A stretch of DNA of 64,000 nucleotides from a virus, in IMG/VR virus record IMGVR_UViG_3300047445_000457, positions 1-64,000 of that record. One strand, 5' to 3'. The translations under genes and the position numbers were made by a program. Below are positions 52,838-60,747 of this stretch, piece after piece. Position 1 is the first letter of the stretch. Each line of letters starts with the position of its first letter. The notes under the pieces are model-generated. The model was not told where the DNA came from. It searched no databases and worked only from the letters and a program-made list of their open reading frames with translations.

Positions 52838-53298
52838 CGAGTAAATGCCAGTGTCTGCGCGAGCACGTTATCCAGGTCGGTGCGCGTGTAGTTGGTCAGG
52901 ATGCGGGTGAGCACAACGTCCACCAGCGCGCTGAACAACGCTTCGCGTTCCGTCTGGTTCATGCGGCCGAAGTCCAGGCTGCGCGCGATCGGGCGCAGCC
53001 GCCCCTCGAGGTCCACGTAGACGTCGCCAAAACCCGCCATGATCGTCACGTCGCGGCGGAAAGCCTCAAAATTCTTGCGTACCGGCTCACCCCGGTAACG
53101 CACGTCGCGCGGCTCCCACACGTCATAAGCGTGCTGGAGCAACGCGAACAGCTTGCGGTGAAAGCCTGGATGGTTGTACTGCTTGACGGTCGCCTGAAAC
53201 CCCGCCCCCTCCGGGCAACGGTCGATGTAGTCGGCCGTCGGCTGGTCCAGCGGTTCCAGCGCGTAGGCGGTCGACCTGACCAGGTAGAGGGCGGGCAT
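52834..53298 (-). CDS. DUF1367 family protein
   Basis: 154 aa. Family pattern: LYLVRSTAYALEPLDQPTAD, NHPGFHRKLFALLQHAYDVW and a later IMAGFGDVYVD followed by RSLDFGRMNQTEREALFSAL. Widespread in phage early operons near nin genes; suggested to interact with DNA recombination. Start fits directly after the preceding gene's stop. Confidence 0.75.
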   Translation of the reverse strand: MPALYLVRSTAYALEPLDQPTADYIDRCPEGAGFQATVKQYNHPGFHRKLFALLQHAYDVWEPRDVRYRGEPVRKNFEAFRRDVTIMAGFGDVYVDLEGRLRPIARSLDFGRMNQTEREALFSALVDVVLTRILTNYTRTDLDNVLAQTLAFTR

Positions 53299-53304
53299 GG
53301 GCTG

Positions 53305-53712
53305 TCAGCCGCCCATGCTGTGACGGGTCACGCCGACGATTCCCTTGGGCAGGGTCGTGTCTTCGGGCGTGAGGCGCTGCACGTTCCCCGCGAACCCGGC
53401 GTGCCCCTGCTGCTGCGCCGGCTTCGTTTCCCGGTCCGGTTCGGCCTGGGTCGCATCCACCAGTTGCGCGGGCGCGGCGGGCCGCGCAGGCACCGGCAGC
53501 GCTTCGATCCTGCGCGGGATGAAGTCGGTGCCGACGTCGGTTTTGGTCGCCTTCGCGTAGTCGATCTCCACCTTGGCGGTGTTGATGATGGTCTGGCCGA
53601 TGTCGGACACGGCTTTTGCCGTGGCAACGTCGATCTTCCCATCCTTCAGCTTGGCCAGTGCCTCGAACAGGTGTTCGCGCAGTCCTTCGATATTGTTGGT
53701 TCCGGTGCTCAT
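53305..53712 (-). CDS. Hypothetical early protein (135 aa)
   Basis: GAGGAG 6 bases before the ATG at 53712, with ATGA overlap to the HNH gene upstream. N-terminal helix (LREHLFEALAKLKDGKIDVA), then VSDIGQTIINTAKVEIDYAK and a Pro/Ala-rich tail. The N-terminal pattern occurs in many phage early proteins of unknown role. Confidence 0.65.
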   Translation of the reverse strand: MSTGTNNIEGLREHLFEALAKLKDGKIDVATAKAVSDIGQTIINTAKVEIDYAKATKTDVGTDFIPRRIEALPVPARPAAPAQLVDATQAEPDRETKPAQQQGHAGFAGNVQRLTPEDTTLPKGIVGVTRHSMGG

Positions 53713-54374
53713 CCGGTGCTCCTCTTGTTGATTTGACGAACCAGCGCACCACGCAATTGCGTCACTTGCACGATCTCTGGCGGGTAGTTGTGGATCGTAT
53801 TGCGCTGCATGTTTTCGACCAGGCTGATGCACTCAACCCGGTCGATCACGATGTCCTGCAGCTCGGTGGTCCTCATGCCGGGCTTGAAAACGACGATGTG
53901 TTTGTCCGGCACCGGGCCGTTAAGCTCGATCCAGACCAGTTCGTGTACGCTGCGCCAGCGCTTGTCGTTGCTGCCCCTGGCGTTGCTGATCTTGCGCTGC
54001 AGATAGCCATCGGGGGACAGACGGTAGCTGCCGATCGGCATGGTGTTGTGCGCGGCCTGGCCAGGCTTGAACCGTGTCGATGCACCCGCCTTGGCGAGCG
54101 CCTTCCCCATCGCGCTGGAACCTGGTCGGCCTTTCTGGAAGCGCGTGGCGGCGCCGCGCACGCCGTCCAGCCGGCCGGATGCGCTGCTTGCCATGAACTC
54201 GGCGGTTTTCTTCAGGTCCAGGCTGTGCGCCTTGGCGTACACCTTCTTCTTCGAGTGGCCAACAATAACCGCCACGTCCTCTGTTTTATAGCGCGGGTAA
54301 AGATCCCGCAGAATGCCGATCTGTTCATCGGTCCAGACCGCACGCGGCCCCCGAATGCCTCTTGATTTTGTCAT
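53709..54374 (-). CDS. HNH endonuclease (paralogue 1)
   Basis: 221 aa. N-terminal helix-turn-helix (WTDEQIGILRDLYPRYKTED), a Gly/Lys linker (FKPGQAAHNTMPIG), then the HNH core: VHELVWIELNGPVPDKHIVV with the first His, FKPGMRTTELQDIVID, and NMQRNTIHNYP. Resembles free-standing phage HNH homing enzymes. Shares architecture, the IHNYP(P/L)E(I/L)V end and the 5' flank ATTACGTCATGAC with the gene upstream. Confidence 0.85.
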   Translation of the reverse strand: MTKSRGIRGPRAVWTDEQIGILRDLYPRYKTEDVAVIVGHSKKKVYAKAHSLDLKKTAEFMASSASGRLDGVRGAATRFQKGRPGSSAMGKALAKAGASTRFKPGQAAHNTMPIGSYRLSPDGYLQRKISNARGSNDKRWRSVHELVWIELNGPVPDKHIVVFKPGMRTTELQDIVIDRVECISLVENMQRNTIHNYPPEIVQVTQLRGALVRQINKRSTG

Positions 54375-54382
54375 GACGTAAT

Positions 54383-55042
54383 TCAGCCGTTCGGGCCATG
54401 CTTGGCCTTCCTGTTGATCGCCCTGGTCAACAGCCCGCGCATTTGCATGACCCGCACCAGTTCCAAAGGGTAATTATGCAGCGTGATGCGGCTCAGCCAC
54501 TCCTGGCGGCTGAGCAGTTCCAGATTTTCGGGGACGAGATTGAAACGGTCCTTGTCGCGGAAGCACAGCACATGCCCGAACGGGACCGGGCCGTTGGCGC
54601 GCTCCCATACGACGTGGTGTTCCGGCTTCCAGGCATCGGGCCAGGATCCTTCCCGTACCTTGACCCAACGATAACCGGCCTGCATCCTGATGCTGCCGAC
54701 CGGCTTGTAATTAGCTGGACGCTGGCCTGGGCGGAACCACCCGGCGCTACTGTAGCGCAGCCCCTTGCGACCTTTGGACCATGGCGTACAACCCGGCAAG
54801 AACCGGGTGGCGGTGCCGCGCTGCCCGTCCAGGCGACCGGATGCCGGGCTGTCGAGATAGGCCTGTGTCTTTTGCACGCCGAGGCGTCGCGCTCGGGTGT
54901 ACAGCGCTTCCACCGTGACGCCGAGGCTCGCCGCCAGCGTGGCGGTCAGTTCATGCGGATAGCGATCGCGGACCACCTGCTCCCGCTCGGAAGTCCAATC
55001 CTGGCGCGGCGTGGCCAGCTTGCGGGTTTCGTTTTTTGTCAT
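54383..55042 (-). CDS. HNH endonuclease (paralogue 2)
   Basis: 219 aa. Same plan as its neighbour: N-terminal DNA-binding helices (WTSEREQVVRDRYPHELTAT), a SGRLDGQRGTATRF hinge also found in the paralogue, and the HNH core HHVVWERANGPVPFGHVLCF, FRDKDRFNLVPENLELLS and ITLHNYPLELV. Start overlaps the stop of the 122-aa gene. Likely homing-type or packaging-related nuclease; the tandem copy suggests duplication. Confidence 0.85.
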   Translation of the reverse strand: MTKNETRKLATPRQDWTSEREQVVRDRYPHELTATLAASLGVTVEALYTRARRLGVQKTQAYLDSPASGRLDGQRGTATRFLPGCTPWSKGRKGLRYSSAGWFRPGQRPANYKPVGSIRMQAGYRWVKVREGSWPDAWKPEHHVVWERANGPVPFGHVLCFRDKDRFNLVPENLELLSRQEWLSRITLHNYPLELVRVMQMRGLLTRAINRKAKHGPNG

Positions 55043-55407
55043 GACGTAATCTTGCGGGACTGTCCGAAGAGGGCAGCTACCAGGTCCATGCGTTTCACCG
55101 GGTCTGGGCGCAGGGCACTGGACGCCCTCCGCGGCAGAATGACCGGGCGGTGGGACGGCAGAGGCTCAAGGCCGGGTGCCACCTGGTAGGTATTCGGCAG
55201 CGAGCCGTGAACGCCGATTTGGCTGGGCACGGTCCTGATGATGCGTTTCATCCTGCGCAAGTCCAGCGTGTAGCCGTTCAGGGTGGTGTGCTTGATGCAT
55301 AGGGCGACTCCGATCTGGCGTGCAGTGCAGTGCGGGTGGTCAGCGATGTATTGCTCGACACGCTGAAGCGCAACGATCCGGCCCACCGTAATGACATTCT
55401 TGCGCAT
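55039..55407 (-). CDS. Winged-helix-like leftward early protein
   Basis: 122 aa. Helix-turn-helix-like segment VEQYIADHPHCTARQIGVAL and KHTTLNGYTLDLRRMKRIIR, basic C-terminus. First gene leftward of the repressor with an operator about 100 bases upstream, so it occupies the place of an early regulator. Identity not known. Confidence 0.65.
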   Translation of the reverse strand: MRKNVITVGRIVALQRVEQYIADHPHCTARQIGVALCIKHTTLNGYTLDLRRMKRIIRTVPSQIGVHGSLPNTYQVAPGLEPLPSHRPVILPRRASSALRPDPVKRMDLVAALFGQSRKITS

Positions 55408-55509
55408 GACAAACTCACCAATCAGTGTGCGTGAAGAAAACGGGATTGCGATAGCCGGGCAACCAGTCGATGTAAAACAAGTCCTCGATGGTCATCCATA
55501 TTCCCAATC

Positions 55510-55523
55510 CTCACATATGTGTA
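55510..55523 (-). promoter_or_regulatory. Putative repressor operator (left)
   Basis: CTCACATATGTGTA, one half perfect for the CTCAC/GTGAG dyad. It lies between the repressor gene and the leftward early operon. Confidence 0.6.
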
Positions 55524-55575
55524 GATACTTTGCAATACTTGCCCACAAATCACAGAAAAATTCTTTTCCGCGGTC

Positions 55576-55581
55576 TATAAT
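55576..55581 (+). promoter_or_regulatory. Consensus -10 (TATAAT) for the repressor gene
   Basis: A perfect TATAAT stands about 38 bases before the repressor ATG. The matching -35 position (CAGAAA) is poor, as for a maintenance promoter that needs help from a bound regulator. Confidence 0.55.
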
Positions 55582-55618
55582 CCAGCGCACGATGCTTGAT
55601 GTTTTTCTGGGAAATCTT

Positions 55619-56047
55619 ATGATGACTAAATCTACTGAACAACGCTTAGCAGCCCGAAAGGCGTTGGCAGAGCGGTGTACATGGGCACGTAAGCGACTAA
55701 GAATTTCACTTATGGAAGTAGCTCGACGTGCCGGCGTAGCGGAGAGCGTCATCGGCAACGCCGAAGGCGGGCGAAACGAGACGATTCGCAGAATTACCGA
55801 GGTCGCACGCGCGCTAGAGGTGAACCCTTACTGGCTGGCGACCGGGGAGGGTGCCTACGATGATCCAGTGGAGCAGGATGCGCTGCCGCTACCTGAACAG
55901 TTCAGGGACCTTCCCAGGAACGAAATCGTCATGGCCATGGAGTGGTTATCACTCTGGCGTGGGGCCGACCCACTGACACGCGGCCTGATTGAGAGCACCT
56001 TTGCCGTGGCCGGCCGAAGGGACCAGCCAGCGCAACGCTACGCATAG
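55619..56047 (+). CDS. XRE-family phage repressor
   Basis: 142 aa from ATGATGACT. Cro/C1-type helix-turn-helix in residues 15-70 (RLRISLMEVARRAGVAESVI then NAEGGRNETIRRITEVARAL, EVNPYWLATGEGA). The C-terminal part is short and has no LexA-type Ser/Lys peptidase, so induction would not follow simple RecA-driven cleavage. Lies between two opposed early operons with similar dyads on both sides. An alternative start at 55591 would be nearly leaderless. Confidence 0.82.
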   Translation: MMTKSTEQRLAARKALAERCTWARKRLRISLMEVARRAGVAESVIGNAEGGRNETIRRITEVARALEVNPYWLATGEGAYDDPVEQDALPLPEQFRDLPRNEIVMAMEWLSLWRGADPLTRGLIESTFAVAGRRDQPAQRYA

Positions 56048-56052
56048 CACGC

Positions 56053-56247
56053 TCAGTTGCACCTTACGAGCCGCAGCCCCCGCTGCGGCTTTTTCATTCC
56101 ATGGTTCGGATATCGCGCGCCCATTTCTTGAGCGAGTGCCAGCAGCAAATGCTTGGCCTCTGGCGCGATCCGCGCCACCGCATCCGCCACCTGCGCATCC
56201 ATGTCATCCGCTTGGGAAATACGATCGGATGTGGTCACGATAATCAT
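56053..56247 (-). CDS. Small protein converging on the repressor gene
   Basis: 64 aa, MIIVTTSDRISQADDMDAQV then PEAKHLLLALAQEMGARYP. Mostly helical; weak ribosome site. It runs against the repressor and covers its terminator. Could be a small regulator or not expressed; third-base G/C bias supports coding. Confidence 0.5.
   Translation of the reverse strand: MIIVTTSDRISQADDMDAQVADAVARIAPEAKHLLLALAQEMGARYPNHGMKKPQRGLRLVRCN
56069..56094 (+). terminator. Rho-independent terminator after the repressor
   Basis: AGCCGCAG/CTGCGGCT stem, 6-base loop, then TTTT, 22 bases past the repressor stop. Confidence 0.8.
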
Positions 56248-56423
56248 AGTCGTCCAGTTATTTCTAAACAATGTTACGTCGGGAATATATAGGATATTGA
56301 CGGTCGGTATCACATCCGTCAATCCTTGTAGGATTCCTCCTACCACACGGTAAGTTTTCCGACTACAAGAGCACGACCCCAGATTGTAACGCTGATCCCT
56401 GCACCGCCGCAGGATGCCCGTTT

Positions 56424-56450
56424 TTGACATGAGTGCCTCACATACGTGAG
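56424..56450 (+). promoter_or_regulatory. Rightward early promoter with repressor operator
   Basis: Perfect -35 TTGACA (56424-56429) followed by the perfect dyad CTCACATACGTGAG (56437-56450) in the spacer/-10 area, 40 bases before the first rightward gene. A bound repressor would block RNA polymerase. The -10 is not clear. Confidence 0.7.
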
Positions 56451-56489
56451 GATCGGACGCATCCGAGGCACTCCCCAAAGGGCGCAGCA

Positions 56490-56666
56490 ATGACCGCAAA
56501 CAAGCCATCCCGGCCCGATCCCGAGCAGGTGATCGACGCGCTGCTCAACGCCGCCATCAAGGCCCGCATGGACCTGCAGGCATGGATGAAAAATTACGGA
56601 TCCGATATCGGGACCGAACTCCTGGTATCGGAGCTCGACGCCGCGATCCGCAAAGCCCGCCTCTAA
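56490..56666 (+). CDS. Small rightward early protein (58 aa)
   Basis: First gene after the operator. Helical (EQVIDALLNAAIKARMDLQA, WMKNYGSDIGTELLVSELDA). Not recognised; first-gene position suits a small regulator or a host-takeover factor. Confidence 0.6.
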   Translation: MTANKPSRPDPEQVIDALLNAAIKARMDLQAWMKNYGSDIGTELLVSELDAAIRKARL

Positions 56667-56702
56667 AGCCGGCCGCCAGGCCACCAACCTGAGAGAGCAT
56701 CT

Positions 56703-57188
56703 ATGCAAACGACCTCCCCTGATGACGGAGCGGCGCCACCGGTGCGCCCCGATCCAGCCGAACTCGCTTACCTGCGCGGCGTTCTCGAGGACGAAACCGA
56801 GCTTGCCCACCTGCTGCGCTGGGGTAACGTCGAGGCGCCAACGGTCCTGACGCCGAATATGTGGCTGTGGGGTACGCGCGCCGGCGAGCGCGGCCTGACG
56901 GCGCTGCTGGCCACCACCCCGCTACCGCGCTGGCGTCGCAAATGGGGCTGCGCCGGCGAGCTGGTGGCCAAGTGCGGCCTCATCATCTTGCAAGGCTCCA
57001 CATCGGTGACTGTGATGGCCCGCAGCGGCGCCGCAATCGTCGCCAACTTCTCCGACTTCCCAAGTGTTGACCAGGCGATTTTCTACGCCATGTGCAAGGC
57101 CTCGATCGCCTACCTGAAAGCGGCGCGCAGCGCGCAGGCGGCGTCCACGGCCTACCTGTCCCAGTACATCCGGGGGGCAGAACTGTGA
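56703..57188 (+). CDS. Hypothetical recombination-operon protein
   Basis: 161 aa; GAGAGAG-type ribosome site. Mixed domain with MWLWGTRAGERGLTALLATT and LIILQGSTSVTVMARSGAAI. Overlaps the next gene by 4 bases. It lies before a putative ssDNA-binding-like protein and the exonuclease. Function unknown. Confidence 0.65.
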   Translation: MQTTSPDDGAAPPVRPDPAELAYLRGVLEDETELAHLLRWGNVEAPTVLTPNMWLWGTRAGERGLTALLATTPLPRWRRKWGCAGELVAKCGLIILQGSTSVTVMARSGAAIVANFSDFPSVDQAIFYAMCKASIAYLKAARSAQAASTAYLSQYIRGAEL

Positions 57189-57682
57189 GCGAGCAAAAAC
57201 GCACCCACTGGAAGGAGCTGGCGGACCCGCGCTACATCGGCGCCTACGCCCTGCCGAACGGCGATGATCTGACGGTGACGATCACGCGCGTGCAGCGCGA
57301 GGAAGTGACGGTCGACGGCGGCCGCAAGGAGGAACACACCGTTGTCTACTTGCAGGATCAGAAGCCGTTAATCTTGAACGCGACCAACGGCAAGACGATC
57401 GCGCGCCTATACGGGCCGTACATCGAGGAGTGGGTTAACAAGCGGATCACGCTGTTCGGCAGCACCGCCAGGCTCGGCAACGACTTGGTGGAATGCCTGC
57501 GGATCCGCCCATCGGTGCCGGCCGCTTCAAAAAAGGGCATCAGCGCGGATCGCCTGGCGCGCGCGATCGAGCAGATCAAGGCCGGCACCTACACCCTGGC
57601 GAAGCTGCGCGCCGGCTTCGCGCTCACCGAGGCGCAGGAGCGCCAGGTGACTGAACTCGAGGGAGTGCCGGCCGATGAATAA
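57185..57682 (+). CDS. Beta-rich nucleic-acid-binding-like protein of the recombination operon
   Basis: 165 aa from GTG. N-terminal half is beta-rich (GDDLTVTITRVQREEVTVDG, HTVVYLQDQKPLILN, RITLFGSTARLGNDLVECLR), a plausible OB-like fold; C-terminal helix. Phages often keep such a protein between annealing/SSB and exonuclease genes. The fold call is visual and uncertain. Its stop overlaps the exonuclease start. Confidence 0.6.
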   Translation: MSEQKRTHWKELADPRYIGAYALPNGDDLTVTITRVQREEVTVDGGRKEEHTVVYLQDQKPLILNATNGKTIARLYGPYIEEWVNKRITLFGSTARLGNDLVECLRIRPSVPAASKKGISADRLARAIEQIKAGTYTLAKLRAGFALTEAQERQVTELEGVPADE

Positions 57683-58415
57683 CTTCCATTTTCGCTGCTC
57701 ATCGCTGGGCCTCATCATGACCGATCCGCTGTCGATCGAAGAACAGCACGTTACCGACGAAATCGCCGCGATCCAACGGAAGAAGACCCGTACCGACGAG
57801 GAAAAGGCACTGCTGCAGGCAGCGAAAGACAAAAGCCTGTCCGCCGGCGCCAAGACGTTCCTGGAAACGCTGGCCAAGGAATACGTGTACGGCTACCACG
57901 AGGTCGTTTCCACGAAATACATGGAAAAAGGGCTGATCGTGGAAGACCAGGCGATCCAGCTCTATAACTCGGTCTATTTCACCGACTACGTGAAAAACAC
58001 GGTCCGGCTGACGGACGAGCACATCACCGGCGAATGCGACATCATCGTGCCAGGCGTGAAGGGTATCGACATCAAATCCTCCTGGTCGAAACCCACGTTC
58101 CCGGCCACTGCCGAAGTCGGGGCAGACAAACTCTATGAGTGGCAGTGCCGCGGCTATATGAAGCTGTGGAACGTCCCCGAGTGGGAGGTGGCCTACTGCC
58201 TGGTCAACACGCCGGACGAGCTGATCCGGTATGAGCAGCCCGATCTGCACTACATGGACGATATTGACGAGGCGCTGCGGGTGACAGTCGTGCGCTACCA
58301 GCGCGACCTGGAACTGGAGGCCAAGATCGCCACCAAGGTGGAAGCGGCCCGCCGCTACCTGGACGAAGCGGTGGCCAGGATCTACCGGCAGCACAACATG
58401 CCAGCAGCGGCGTAG
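57675..58415 (+). CDS. YqaJ/lambda-exonuclease-type nuclease
   Basis: 246 aa. PD-(D/E)XK core: conserved Glu in MEKGLIVEDQAIQLYNS, then GECDIIVPGVKGIDIKSSWS giving D...D-x-K, and the helper helix YEWQCRGYMKLWN with Gln and Tyr typical of YqaJ. 5'-3' resection of double-stranded ends for single-strand annealing is the family role. Its 3' end is duplicated 1.15 kb downstream. Confidence 0.85.
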   Translation: MNNFHFRCSSLGLIMTDPLSIEEQHVTDEIAAIQRKKTRTDEEKALLQAAKDKSLSAGAKTFLETLAKEYVYGYHEVVSTKYMEKGLIVEDQAIQLYNSVYFTDYVKNTVRLTDEHITGECDIIVPGVKGIDIKSSWSKPTFPATAEVGADKLYEWQCRGYMKLWNVPEWEVAYCLVNTPDELIRYEQPDLHYMDDIDEALRVTVVRYQRDLELEAKIATKVEAARRYLDEAVARIYRQHNMPAAA

Positions 58416-58427
58416 GGCGTCGCCCTG

Positions 58428-58531
58428 CGGAAGCGTGGCTTCCGGGGGGGCGGAAATTCATTCCCAAATTTTCGCACTGCTTTTCCAGTTTTCGGAAAAG
58501 CGTTTCCGCAGGGGCGGAAATGGCGCTTCCG
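58428..58531. repeat. CGGAAR...YTTCCG dyad cluster, downstream side of the RepL-like gene
   Basis: Dyads at 58428-58444, 58493-58508 and 58515-58531 (CGGAA...TTCCG) plus an overlapping TTTTCC/GGAAAA dyad at 58481-58499 and a half site at 58451. G-runs follow as in the other cluster at 59265-59353. Probably protein-binding sites; hairpins could also end transcription between convergent genes. Confidence 0.75.
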
Positions 58532-58534
58532 GTG

Positions 58535-59176
58535 TCAGGTCCGCTTGCGCAGGGGTGCCGAGAAGCGTTCGATCTGCTTGACCGCCTCCTCCAGCTCGGA
58601 GTCGGCGGTCTTGGCGGGCAGGTCTGGTTCCATGCCGTCGATATGGGGCTGGCTCGGCGGATCCAGGCCCGGCCCGGTCGGCAACTGGCGTTCGTTGGAA
58701 AAGAGCAGCGGGATCTTGCGCAGGTCCGTGCGCTCGATGGTCATCCTGTCCTGGTCATCCCGGTCCGCGATCACCTGGGCCGAGAAGATCGAGAGGTGCA
58801 TCTTGTCCCGCGATTCGCCCCATGAGACCTGATCGTTGACTACATAGGCCATGACGGTGCCGGGACCATTCAGCTTCACGGTGCTGATCCATCGGTCTGC
58901 CACCAGCACCTGTACTGCCGTGCGGATTGTCCTGTCGGTGACGCCCATCATCTTGGCCAGCATTTTCTGGCCGACGACGACGGCGTTCCGCGGCCCCATG
59001 TGGGCCACCAGTAGGTGCAGCAGTGCGGCGGCGCGCGGTGCCTTCACCGACAGCAGCGCCCATGCTTCGTGCGCCTCGCGCTCAGTCATCACGAAGGTGG
59101 CAAAAGACGTGCCGGCCGGGGTGCCAAGTCTGGCAGGAACCAGCTTGTCGGATGGATTATCGGGAGATGTTTGCAT
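58535..59176 (-). CDS. RepL-like winged-helix replication/regulatory protein
   Basis: 213 aa from MQTSPDN at 59176; a longer reading back to 59449 runs through the repeat cluster and looks non-coding. Core: REAHEAWALLSVKAPRAAAL, LLVAHMGPRNAVVVGQKMLA then MMGVTDRTIRTAVQVLVADR and KLNGPGTVMAYVVNDQVSWG. This is a winged helix of the type seen in RepL-like plasmid initiators. It lies between two clusters of the same dyad, the natural binding sites for an autoregulated Rep protein. Function inferred. Confidence 0.65.
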   Translation of the reverse strand: MQTSPDNPSDKLVPARLGTPAGTSFATFVMTEREAHEAWALLSVKAPRAAALLHLLVAHMGPRNAVVVGQKMLAKMMGVTDRTIRTAVQVLVADRWISTVKLNGPGTVMAYVVNDQVSWGESRDKMHLSIFSAQVIADRDDQDRMTIERTDLRKIPLLFSNERQLPTGPGLDPPSQPHIDGMEPDLPAKTADSELEEAVKQIERFSAPLRKRT

Positions 59177-59264
59177 CTTTTCGGAAAGGGGGCACACAGA
59201 ACTTGCATGAGTATGCCGAGAATTGGCGTTAACTGCAATCAGGGATTGTTGCAATGGCCAGGTG

Positions 59265-59353
59265 CGGAAGCCGGGCTTCCGGGGGTGCGGAAATAGCTTG
59301 TTTCCGAGGGTGAAGAAACAAGCTGTTTCCGGGGGTGCGGAAGCCCTGCTTCC
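59265..59353. repeat. Four evenly spaced CGGAAR...YTTCCG dyads upstream of the RepL-like gene
   Basis: CGGAAGCCGGGCTTCCG (59265-59281), CGGAAA..TTTCCG (59288-59306), GAAACAAGCTGTTTC (59315-59329) and GGAAGCCCTGCTTCC (59339-59353). Centres are 24-25 bases apart, with GGGGGTG or GAGGGTG between. Regular phasing points to cooperative protein binding, either an operator or an origin. Confidence 0.8.
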
Positions 59354-59667
59354 TGGGGGTGGGGTGTAAGTGATTGATTTATCGAAAGTTCTTTTGCGGC
59401 TCTCTTGATCTCGGGCCGCGTGTCGCGCCGACTTCTCGATTCTTTGCAAGCTTTTAACTAACGCGCGCTGCGCGCTTGTTGCCGCACCGGTTTGCGCAGC
59501 AAACCGGCGCGGTGGGTGGAAGCGGTGGCCAGTATCTATCGGCAGAACAACATGATGCGCGTGGCATGACTCGGCGATTGTCCCGGCGGGTAGTTTCCGG
59601 CTATCATCGAATGGTTCACCGCCAAGTTAGCTACAGGATGATAAAGCAATCCACAAAGGAGACGCTT
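59354..59667 (+). other. Gap before the TrfA-like gene
   Basis: About 310 bases without a credible complete gene. Holds inverted repeats GCGCGCTGCGCGC and CCGGTTTGCGCAGCAAACCGG (59463-59508) and the exonuclease fragment. No clear promoter hexamers seen. Confidence 0.55.
59519..59569 (+). pseudogene. Duplicated 3' fragment of the exonuclease gene
   Basis: EAVASIYRQNNM then MRVA and stop; matches the exonuclease end EAVARIYRQHNM. The DNA match covers 59519-59554 versus 58365-58400 with few differences. No start or upstream homologue is present, so it is a remnant from duplication or recombination. Confidence 0.8.
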
Positions 59668-60729
59668 ATGCAGCGCACCGCCGCTGCATCCATGCGCAAG
59701 TACACGCCGGTCCAGTTAGCGTTCTGGCCGGACGAGCGCAGGGCGATCGCCAACGAACTGGCGCGCTGTGCGCTGTTCCGCTGCGGCTCCACGCGCAAGC
59801 CGCGCCAGCAATTCGACAACCATAGCCTGTTTGTGCTCGGCAGCGGCAAAGTCACCTATACCGGCGAGGAACTGCGCAGCCTCGACGAGGATTTGTTCAT
59901 GGCATTGGCCCATGCGGCGCGCCGGATGTCGGTCGACTGCCTGACAGTCAAACTGAGCAACGCCCAAATCTGCAAGCTAACCGGACGGCACCAGTCGCAG
60001 GTTTATTACAACGAGATTTTCAGGTCGATCCAGCGGATGCGGGGCGGGACCATCACCGTGTTTTCCGCGCGCCTGACGAAGGCGCTGGCCTGCGAGAAGG
60101 CACGGGAGGAGGGCGCTGCACCGGAAGTGCTGTACCGCCTGTTCGCGGAACTGGCAGAGTTCGAGCGCCGCGAAGCGCTGAAACTGCTGACGCCGAACGA
60201 CAAGATAACCGGCGTCATGATGTCCCTGATCGAAGGCGACCCGGTGTTCACCAACGTAGGCACGATAGTCGACAATATCCCGCAAGGCAATCTGCAATGG
60301 GAAATCATGCTCAACAAGAAACTGGTCATGCTTTTTGCAGAGGCCTACCTGACGCATATTGATTTTGAAGCGCGCAAGGAGCTGTCTCCGGGTGCGCGCC
60401 GCCTGCAGTCTTATTTTTCCAGCCATCGCAATCCAAACGACGTACTCGTCAGCTCCCTGGCGCAGTACGTCGGCCTTGAACTGAGTTCACGCGAAGAAGT
60501 GCGGACGATACAGCGCTACCTGGATGAGCTGGTGAAGGTCGGGATCCTGGAAACCGGCGTGATCGTGCCGGCGGCCCGGAAGGGCAGCAAGCTGGTACAA
60601 GTAACACGCCCTACTACTAAAAACGACACACAAGAGGGACAAAACGACCCACCAGCAAAGTCGGCGGAACTAAAAACCACACACAACGAGCTAAAATCGA
60701 ACACGCTTTTACTTAAAATGACACCGTGA
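59668..60729 (+). CDS. TrfA-like plasmid replication initiator
   Basis: 353 aa from MQRTAAASM at 59668 with AAGGAG 8 bases upstream. TrfA signatures: LARCALFRCGSTRKPRQQFD, VTYTGEELRSLDEDLFMAL, TGRHQSQVYYNEIFRSIQRM, LVMLFAEAYLTHIDFEARKE and LSPGARRLQSYFSSHRNP. Initiators of this family bind iterons, melt the origin and recruit DnaB. The last 35 codons overlap the iteron array, so the acidic-basic tail (TKNDTQEGQNDPPAKS) is repeat-derived. Suggests maintenance as a plasmid. Confidence 0.85.
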   Translation: MQRTAAASMRKYTPVQLAFWPDERRAIANELARCALFRCGSTRKPRQQFDNHSLFVLGSGKVTYTGEELRSLDEDLFMALAHAARRMSVDCLTVKLSNAQICKLTGRHQSQVYYNEIFRSIQRMRGGTITVFSARLTKALACEKAREEGAAPEVLYRLFAELAEFERREALKLLTPNDKITGVMMSLIEGDPVFTNVGTIVDNIPQGNLQWEIMLNKKLVMLFAEAYLTHIDFEARKELSPGARRLQSYFSSHRNPNDVLVSSLAQYVGLELSSREEVRTIQRYLDELVKVGILETGVIVPAARKGSKLVQVTRPTTKNDTQEGQNDPPAKSAELKTTHNELKSNTLLLKMTP

Positions 60730-60747
60730 TTGCTAAAAACGACACCA
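60617..60747 (+). repeat. Iteron array (CTAAAAACGACACC) over the 3' end of the initiator gene
   Basis: Six imperfect units whose cores begin at about 60621, 60642, 60674, 60694, 60716 and 60737: mostly 21 bases apart (one gap of 32). Examples: CTAAAAACGACACA, CTAAAAACCACACA and CTAAAAACGACACC. A reversed copy (CTAAAAATGACCC) lies at about 61005-61018. Two-turn spacing is typical of plasmid iterons. Confidence 0.8.

Noticed and set aside
59177-59449. N-terminal extension of the RepL-like gene back to 59449
   Set aside because: The added residues cross the phased dyads, have poor third-base bias and an odd composition; the start at 59176 is preferred.
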